64,000 nt of DNA, from positions 1 through 64,000 of the forward strand of contig SKCR01041530.1 in the NCBI GenBank assembly GCA_019454045.1. The letters are read 5' to 3'. Positions 59,511 to 64,000 of the stretch are shown here, piece by piece (the first letter of the stretch is position 1; the number at the start of each line of letters is the position of its first letter). Source of the stretch: Zanthoxylum bungeanum. Lineage: Eukaryota > Streptophyta > Magnoliopsida > Sapindales > Rutaceae. The notes beneath the pieces were generated by a model that ran no database searches, was not told the origin of the DNA, and saw nothing but the letters and a program-made list of their open reading frames with translations. A program made the translations under genes and the position numbers.

Positions 59511-61218
59511 TGTTAGGGTTTTGGGCGAAGGGCGCAGCGAAAGCGCTGTTCGGGTGGAATCGTAATTTTAAAACTTTTAAAATTACCGAATGAATTATTC
59601 AATATCCAATATAAATAATTCATTCATATTTCACCTAAACACATTTATTCGATATCAAATAGCGACATAAATATATATGAAACGTCGCGAAATTTTTACG
59701 AAAACAGTTTTCCGCAAAATGGTATAAAACACGTTTTTGACTGAACCGACCACCCAATACAAATGAGGGCTGCCCAGGTCAGCCCCAATAGTATTTGGAC
59801 AGTTCATGGGCTGCCCGAACAGTGAAAAATTCACTGTTTGGTTGACTCAAAAGTCAACCGGTAACACCATTTTTTTTGCTTATTTCAACTCCGAAATAGT
59901 TTTCGGTAATTGTTCCAACACCCAAAACACAACCAATATATTTAGAAGACATAATTTTCATCACCAAAATATCATATATTCCAGATCTGAAATTCAGAAT
60001 AAAACAGTCCACAAATCATGCTTTAAATCCAATTTTAACAAGATTAATCTAATTAATTCAACACCCATTCAAAGCCACCACCTATGAAGCACCCAAGAAC
60101 AATTCTAGGCATTACAAGAGTGTTGATAACACTCTAGAATGACAACATATCATCAAATGATCAATTTGAACAATTATTACAATAATATCATCCAAATCAA
60201 CTTCACACGTGCAATACACTTCCAAATCCATCTTCCAAATCCAAAACACCCAAATTCACAAGAAAAGAAGAAACCCTAGAGTCTATCTAGAAGATCAAAA
60301 ACAACAAAACATGCTTTCAAGCTTAGGGATATTGAGTATTACATTTAATTCTCCAATTTCCTAAAGCCTTTTTTTCTTGGTTTTCTTCATTTTCTTTGTT
60401 AAATCATCAAACAAATTTTGAGGGTGTTTTTGGATGAAGATTTCAGCCTTAAGCTTCCCATTGAAGGAAATGAAAAATTTTACTTTAAAAATGCATCAAG
60501 ATCGACTTTCAAGGGTATAATGGTCATTTGTCCAATTTAAATCAATTAAACATAATTAAACTTTATGTTAACAAATCAAATTTGCACACCTAAAGTTTAA
60601 TTAAATCATGCCACATGTAACCAATTATAATTAAACATTTATCATAACTATTATGAAAAAAGTTTATCATTTAATTATTAATTAATATAATTGTTATTAT
60701 ATATGTATTTTTATTTACATTAAATAACAAATACATATATTTATGACATGTGTCAAAATCTCATTTGATAATTAATTAATGTGTATATAATCAAATTATG
60801 TATCAAATGCAAATACACAATAATTATTAAATGACCAAAATCCCATATGCATGTGTTATCGTTTAACCGTTTAAATGATTTGAATTAACTCATTTAATCC
60901 GATAAAGTATTATGAATAATTTGTATTATTCATAACGTGTTGCCCAAGTGCTCAACGAGTACTCTTCATATTGTGGGACTCTCTAAGTTTAGGTTTATCC
61001 GTCACAAAATCCAATTTCGTGTCCATAATTCACCCACTCATGAATTATGACGACCACAGATAATCTCGCTAAACTATGCAAGTCGAGGCCATTGCATACG
61101 TATAATCCCTCCGTCACAGGCTATCCATATTATAATTAGGATATAGATAAGAATGTCAAATCATTTCGGTATAATATAGTCGACTTTCAATTTACGATCT
61201 CTAAATAACACTCGGAAT
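59511..61218 (-). repeat. LARD-family LTR, interrupted by Athila
   Basis: In plus reading it starts TGTTAGGGTTTTGGGCG, as the other minus-strand LTRs of this family do (13519, 21535), and follows them to the phrase CACTCGGAAT, where the Athila LTR begins. The remaining 800 bp or so would lie beyond the window. Short frames inside are not genes. Confidence 0.85.
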
Positions 61219-63200
61219 TGATGAGTGGTAAATGTATCATTATTTCCCACTCATTTGACCTAATATTTTTGTATAGTTTCTTGAGTTTTGCGAATATTTT
61301 GATGTGTTTTATGTTATTTCGTAGATAAATAAAGTTTCAGGACTTTCTGGAAGTGATTCTGGGTCAAAATAGTGAAAAAGGACAAAAAATGGCAAAATTA
61401 TAATTTGGCACGTCGCGACCACTAACATGCGCCGCTTCATGCTAAAATACGCCGTAACACGTGTCACAATCTGAGAAGTCTACTAACATGCGCCAGATGC
61501 TAACGTGCGCGTGCCATGTGTCAACATCAGAGCAGATCCGCTAACGTGGGCCGTGTCACGTGTCACAATCACATGCTGCCGAAAATCGCCATCACCACGT
61601 GTCATCTACGTGGCGTCCACATCAGTCACATGCCGAGTCAGCTTGCCACGTGTTAGTCATGTCATCATCAAACAATCATCTTGTGCCATGTGTCACCATC
61701 ACATGGTGCCGACAATCCACATCGTCACATCATCGCCACGTCAGCACAATCATTCAGCTGTTGAGCCGCCTTGCCACGTGTCAACAGTGTCGCGTTTGGC
61801 GCCGGAAATCACGGTGCATCGCGACATGCAAAAGTTGGCACGTCGAGACGCACCCCACTCACTCATGCCTATAAATTCAGCCGAATTTTCTGATTTCAGA
61901 TGTACCTTCCTCTCTGTAATTCCTTGAGAATTATAAGGAGTTTGTATCTAGTTTGTTTAATTTCAGTTTTGTAATTAATTTCATTTACTTTTTAATAGTA
62001 ATTTACTTTCTTTACTTTTCAGTTTTTACTATTTAGCAAAGAGGAGGTAACTTCCCCTTGCTATGGTGAAAGGTAAAGCTTTTATTATTGCTATTTTAGA
62101 TTAATCTCCCTTAATTATAATATAATAACTATTTAAAACTTGACTTAATGAGGATATCACTATATTGGCTGCTTGGTAATTGATATTAAATTAGTTTTAA
62201 CCTGACTAAGCAATGATACCGCCTGGTTGGTCGGTTGGTAATTAATGATTAATTTGACTTAATCAGGTTACCGCCTATATTGCTGGTTGGTAATATCACA
62301 CAAGTTAATATATTATATTAGCTGAGATATCTAAAATAGTAGTAATAAAAGTGGATCATTTAACCCTAGCATTTTCTTTTATTGTACTTTTTCCTTTTTA
62401 ATTTCTAGCATTTACTTTTCAGCATTTTACTTTATGTCTTTTATTTTTAAGTTTTTACTAGTTATAAATATGTATCGTAACTAAGCCCGTTATCTGGGGT
62501 TGTGATGAATACCAATATCACCGGTTTATAAGGGGTTATTTTATAGTTTGGGTAATATAAATGTTTACTTATTAAGACTTAAGCTTAATGTGTCTTGTTA
62601 ACTGGCCACTAATAAGATTGATCAGGTAAACTCAAAATAAACTTGACGAAGGAATTTTAGGTTTAAGACCCTAGACTTAATAACCCACGATCTTCCTTGA
62701 GGATAGATAACCCTTTAATAGATTTCCTTACAGGATAGACATATACCTGTCGGGCGGAGGTAACCACAATTGGAACTTAGTCTTAATGAATCCAGGTAAT
62801 TTGATTGACATAGACATATGATTTAATTGGGTTACACTGGGTATTTGTATCCGACCATCGACATAGACTTTTGCAGAATTTCGTGTTCCAGGTTAGTAAA
62901 CCAATATATTACACAAACATAAAATAATCACCTTATCTTTTAAAAAGATATTGGAAAGATTCACAATCCTGGATAGTTTAATAAATTTGAATTTTCCTCA
63001 ACCAACTTAATCGCCATTTTATTTACTTGTTTTAAATTTAAGTCACCATTCCAATCAAACAATCAATCTATTAGATACTAGTAATCATTTGACCTCATAA
63101 AACTAATAGCTTAGGTATTAAGTCCTCGTGGGATCGATACTTTTTATGCTTCTTGAACGATACGTGCGCTTGCGTTATACGCGTGTGACAATACCGATCA
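61219..63200 (+). repeat. 5' LTR of plus-strand Athila element, subtype A
   Basis: 1982 bp, TGATGAGTGG to CCGATCA, followed six bases later by a tRNA-Asp primer site. Holds a CACGTG array (61405-61850), TATA box (61870-61877), low-complexity blocks and GGATACCGCC units (62150-62300). Frames at 61505-61927 are within U3. Confidence 0.9.
61405..61850 (+). promoter_or_regulatory. U3 array of G-box/ABRE-like motifs
   Basis: Five CACGTG cores, mostly CCACGTGTCA, with CCACGTCA variants, just upstream of the TATA box. Confidence 0.6.
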
Positions 63201-63206
63201 TTGTTT

Positions 63207-63224
63207 TGGCGCCGTTGTCGGGGA
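63207..63224 (+). other. Primer-binding site, tRNA-Asp type
   Basis: TGGCGCCGTTGTCGGGGA, one base from the complement of plant tRNA-Asp 3' sequence (recalled). Confidence 0.9.
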
Positions 63225-63328
63225 CTTAGTTATCTTTCACTATTAGTTTTGGGGTTAGATACATTACTCGTGTCTAATTTTTTTACTTATTGTTTTTGTT
63301 TTCGTATGTTTCAGGTTCTCAGACACTA

Positions 63329-63488
63329 CATGAGACGAACCAGAAGCTTTGAACTCCGACCGCTTGACCCAGAGATTGAAAGAACCATCTAACAGTTGAG
63401 AAGGGAAATGCGAGAAGGCCAAGAAGTAATTGTCAACATGGAACCTGAACCTTTAAAAGTTGCACCACCAATTCCCATTCGAGACAGA
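63329..63488 (+). pseudogene. gag: Athila gag start, interrupted
   Basis: ATG with MRRTRSFELRPLDPEIERTI, then an in-frame TAA where CAA (Gln) is likely ancestral, then QLRREMREGQEVIVNMEPEP and APPIPIRD. The frame is cut by a second Athila LTR at 63489. It is homologous to the N-terminal part at 43551-43833. This is the less decayed of the two gag starts. Confidence 0.8.
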
Positions 63489-64000
63489 TGATGAGTGGTA
63501 AATGTATTACTATTTCTCAGTCATTTAACCTAATATTTTGTATATTTTCTTGAGTTTTGTGAATATTTTGATGTGTTTTGTGTTATTTTGTAGATAAATA
63601 AAGTTTCAGGACATTCTAGAGGTGATTTGGGGCCAAAACAGTGAAAAAGAACACAAAAGGGCATTTTGGTCATTTGCCTAACGTGCGCTGGGGAAACATG
63701 TCAGAATATGAGAAGTTTGACTTTGCTAACGTGCGCCGTGCCACGTGTCACCATCACAGTCGATCTGCTAATGTGCACCGTGTCACCATCACAGCCGATC
63801 TGCTAACGTGCGTCGTGTCACGTGTCGTAATTCTATGGTGCCGACAATCCCTTTCGCCACGTGTCGACACGTCAGCGCCACGTCACTGCCACATCAGCAC
63901 AATTATTGAATTAATTATCCGTAATCGTCACGTCAGTAAATAAGAATCTGAACCAGCCAATCAGAGAGCGACACGTCATCGCGTAACGACGCAAGAACAA
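63489..64000 (+). mobile_element. Athila LTR, subtype A, cut by right edge
   Basis: Starts TGATGAGTGGTAAATG, as at 24918 and 61219, within the gag of the preceding Athila. The possible target site is ACAGA (63484-63488), but the other side is outside the window. It contains the beginning of a CACGTG array (three cores, about 63735-63875). The 100-codon frame 63641-63943 is a U3 artefact. Confidence 0.85.

Overview
The window looks like plant nuclear heterochromatin, probably from a dicot. It is AT-rich and built almost entirely of nested LTR retrotransposons and solo LTRs. I see no intact single-copy host locus, no rRNA or tRNA gene and no bacterial-type feature. The evidence is structural: TG...CA termini, 5-bp target-site duplications (TSDs), tRNA primer-binding sites (initiator-Met for Copia, Asp for Athila, Arg for Tat/Ogre), polypurine tracts and decayed gag genes. 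No reverse transcriptase or integrase survives anywhere, so every element here is non-autonomous or dead.

Layout. 1-5323: part of a minus-strand Athila LTR, then a solo LTR of an unnamed family (1709-3689) inside unassigned repeat. 5329-12066: minus-strand Tat/Ogre-type element with TSD GTTAC, gag only, 3' LTR cut short. 13030-21534: plus-strand Copia element with gag only (TR-GAG type); its 5' LTR holds a solo LTR (13519-16070, TSD TAGAT) and its 3' LTR is broken by the next element. 21535-30465: minus-strand Copia-type element whose internal domain has no coding capacity (LARD-like); it carries an Athila solo LTR (24918-27273, TSD GGAGT). 30466-40826: second, minus-strand Tat-type element with gag and RNase H scraps, three tandem-repeat arrays next to its polypurine tract, and an intronless 217-codon LOG-family (cytokinin-activating enzyme) reading frame in sense orientation. 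40827-45990: minus-strand Athila with gag split by a plus-strand solo LTR (TSD CTTTC). 47286-49554 and 58926-59510: second Copia gag-only element, split by a complete 9.4-kb LARD-like element (49555-58925, TSD GGTTC). 59511-61218: another LARD LTR, entered by an Athila element (61219 to the right edge), itself entered by a further Athila LTR (63489-64000).

The four observations I rate highest: (1) the LOG frame carried inside a Tat-type retrotransposon; (2) a Copia-like family replicating with a 4.2-kb non-coding internal domain; (3) in that family, just downstream of the primer-binding site, four hairpins that present a repeated GTGCCAAAGC loop motif; (4) a roughly 96-nt element in the Tat LTRs whose closing stem shows compensatory base changes among five copies. 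Identities given are by eye, not computed.
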